NCBI RefSeq assembly: GCF_000611645.1
Contig: NW_014013299.1
Location: 1-31,147, forward strand
Length of the DNA: 31,147 bases
Origin: Monoraphidium neglectum
Lineage: Eukaryota; Chlorophyta; Chlorophyceae; Sphaeropleales; Selenastraceae
Direction: 5' to 3'
Shown: positions 29,182-31,147 of the stretch, piece after piece
Layout of the letters: the number at the start of each line of letters is the position of its first letter
Numbering within the stretch: the stretch's first letter is position 1
Position numbers and translations under genes: made by a program
The notes under the pieces: model-generated
What the model was told of the DNA's origin: nothing
The model's input: the letters and a program-made list of their open reading frames with translations, nothing else
Database searches by the model: none

Positions 29182-31147
29182 CAGCAACTGCAGGATCAGG
29201 AGCACCAGCAGCAGCAGGATCAGGAGCAGCAGCAGCCGCAGGATCAGGAGCAGCAGCAGCAGCAGGCAGAGGGGAGCGGGCAGTGGAGGGACGCAACCGG
29301 GATCTCTGCGACTGAGACAGCCGGCGTTGCAGTCCTTGATGCAGCTGCGAGCGCCGCGTGCGAGCGGTGGTGCACGGCACACGGCCTGGACCACAACGCC
29401 TGGATGTTTGCAGAAGAGAATTGGGCAGCGCTGCACGCAGCCACGAGCTCCACCGCCCCAGCTGGGGATGGCGGTGACGCGGCGCTCCACCTCGGGCCGC
29501 CCCTTGAGGCTGGCGACTCGATGGCTGCAGGGGCGGCGGCGGCGCGGTTCAGGGCGTTGCTGGTGGCGTGGCTCATCCATGCCAACGCCCGCGCTGCCCG
29601 GCCACCACAGGCGGCGCCGCGGCGCGAGCTGCTCTCTGCGGAGCAGCTGCTGGAGTGCGTGATGGCCGCGCTCGCGACCGGCCAGCCGGCGCGCGCCGAC
29701 GTCCTTCTCGCGCTCGGCGGGATCTGCGGCGTTGACATGCGCGCGCTCCCGCCGCGGGGCAGCACGCGCCCGCTGTCCGAACTGCCCTCCAGTGCAGCCC
29801 CGTACCAGCGCATGTGCCTGCCCGACTGCATCGCGCGCGTGCTCTGTTGGGAGGAGTGGCCGCTCTGCAGCATCCTGTGGTGCGCCGACCGCGGCTGGCT
29901 GCCGACAGCACAACAAGGGTCGTTCGAACGCGCCCTGCTCAAGAGCCCGGGCTGGGGCGAGGGCCTGGCGGGCGGGCGGCGCGTCGCCGAGCTGTCTAGC
30001 AGGCTGTGGCCGGCCGCGCGCCTGTGTGTGCTGGCAAAGTCGCTGCTGCTGTGGGCGGCGGAGCAGCGGGACCTCGCGTCGTGGCCGGCGCTGCAGATGC
30101 TGGATTGCGTACAGTGGCTCAGCAGGAACGGCGGCGGCGCTGAGGGGGCCAGGGCGTGGGTTGGGGTGCAGCGCTCAAGGTACGGCTGCGCCGATGGCAA
30201 ATTGACCTTTGGGGATGGTGGTGAAGGGGACGGCGCGGGCGGCGGCGGCGGCGGCGTCGGGGCAAGCGGCAGCGGGGACGGCGGCGGTGGCGGCAGCGGG
30301 GACGGCGGCGAGTCCCCGGGCCCGCTGGCGTTGGCGATCGGCGTCCTGCTGTGGCTGCTGCACGCGCAGCAGGCCGAGGCAGTCACCCTCGGCGCAGCGC
30401 ACTGCGGCGGCGACCCCGCACTCCAGTGGTGGGCGCAGCACCCGCTGCGCGACACGCAGACGCGCCTCAGCCTGGACGCCCACAGCGCAGGCGGCCGCGG
30501 TGGTGCCTGCAGCGCCGGCGGTGAGAGCTGCGGCAGTGGATCAGGGCCCGATGAGGTCGAAGGCGGCGACGGGCCTGTGAGTGCAGCGCCGACGCTCGAC
30601 GCCCGCAGCCGCGGACTCCTGAGCGCGCTGCTCGGCGCGGCCCCGTGCGGCGGCGCCGCCGAGGGCGCGGGCAGCGGCTGCAACGTGAGCGGGGGCGGCG
30701 AGCTGCTGCTGCCGGACGCGCTTCGCGGCCTCGACGCGGCCGCGTTCGAGATGCCCGGCCCAGACGCGCCGCCGGCCGCGCGCGCGGCGGCGTTGGAGCG
30801 CGCCTTCTGCCTGCTGGTCGCGTCGATGGTGCGGGAGGTGCGACTTTCGGAGGCGGTGGCGGCGCCGCTGGGCGCCAGGCTGGTGACATCAGCCCCTTAT
30901 CACCAGCTGAGTCATGGCGAGCCACTCGGCGTGTACTTGGACCCCGCCCGCGTCATCACACCACGAGAGTATTTCGAAGTGCTCAACGCGGCGGCCGCCG
31001 CCGGCGACGCGTGCGCGCTTCGGCTGGGCTCTGCGCTGGAGCACCACACCTCCGGCAAATTCGCCCTCCCCGGCTGGGGCCGCGGCGCCGCGCTCGCGGC
31101 GGCCGCCGCGGCCGGCCGCCTGGACCTCGCGCGGCGCCTGCTGGCGC
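27288..31147 (+). CDS. Large unrecognised protein with F-box-like N-terminus, 3' partial
   Basis: Exons 27288-27679, 27852-28051, 28287-28447 and 28639 to beyond the window; at least 1087 residues. The last exon is open for 2509 bases, unusual beside the 50-500-base exons elsewhere here. Visible layout: a Ser10 run (19-28) from a CAG repeat; an F-box-like segment LALPRALLSDIVMRCADPSGFLASCSAL (about 37-65) followed by VAADPELQLQWFLRH; an ankyrin-like helix pair VAVMRGHVHLVPTLLSWLP (about 204-222); a Gln/Glu tract (401-460); a Gly-rich stretch (about 785-805); and ALAAAAAAGRLDLARRLL at the window edge, reminiscent of an ankyrin repeat. If the F-box reading holds, it could be a substrate adaptor of an SCF ubiquitin ligase; this is inference only. 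A decayed relative lies about 2 kb upstream in the same orientation. Confidence 0.7.
27341..27372 (+). repeat. Short CAG repeat encoding polyserine
   Basis: Ten CAG units plus CA, read in the AGC frame, giving Ser10 near the N-terminus of the F-box-like protein. Confidence 0.9.
29086..29265 (+). repeat. Imperfect CAG/GAG repeat encoding a Gln/Glu tract
   Basis: Sixty codons, nearly all CAG or GAG with occasional GAC, GAT, CAC, CTG and CCG. The centre alternates Gln-Glu regularly. It is translated as part of the long last exon and probably forms a charged coil or disordered linker. Confidence 0.9.

Noticed and set aside
29244..30683. 479-codon minus-strand frame opposite the large exon
   Set aside because: GC-rich codon bias creates long antisense frames; the plus-strand frame continues open through the whole exon and matches upstream spliced exons.

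Overview
This window is nuclear DNA of a GC-rich, intron-dense eukaryote, most likely a chlorophyte green alga. The evidence is many short exons joined by GT-AG (and a few GC-AG) introns whose phases match, UGUAA-type polyadenylation motifs, long CAG runs, Ala/Gly/Gln-rich insertions in otherwise conserved proteins, and an EFHC1/RIB72-type flagellar protein. The species cannot be named from the sequence. I found no bacterial, viral, CRISPR or RNA-gene signature. Exon models were built by hand from protein-family resemblance plus splice-site and phase consistency.

Layout, left to right: a protein-kinase-fold gene lacking catalytic residues and ending in a polyQ tract (20-2905, minus); a secreted pepsin-type aspartic protease with a saposin-like insert (3523-6114, minus); a short divergent intergenic region; an ARMC6-like armadillo protein (6404-9101, plus); an alpha/beta hydrolase (9629-12904, plus) whose last exon is interrupted by an 882-base run of N that is probably an assembly artefact; a type II membrane GT8 glycosyltransferase (13328-14860, plus); a CTF8-like clamp-loader subunit (15433-16258, minus); a 15-exon EFHC1/RIB72-like axonemal protein with a 32-unit CAG repeat in intron 2 (17077-22355, plus); a CCTGA pentamer array; thiamine pyrophosphokinase with a possible organelle-targeting extension (23019-24966, minus); a decayed copy (25203-26100) and an intact copy (27288 to the window end) of an unrecognised large protein family with an F-box-like N-terminus.

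The genes do not form a pathway. They are unrelated housekeeping, secretory and flagellar genes, as is usual for an algal chromosome. I did not find a clear undescribed multi-gene system. The strongest leads are the kinase-fold protein without a catalytic centre, the tandem intact/decayed pair of a large unrecognised protein, the EFHC1 intron repeat, the GC-AG introns, and the duplicated gap flank.
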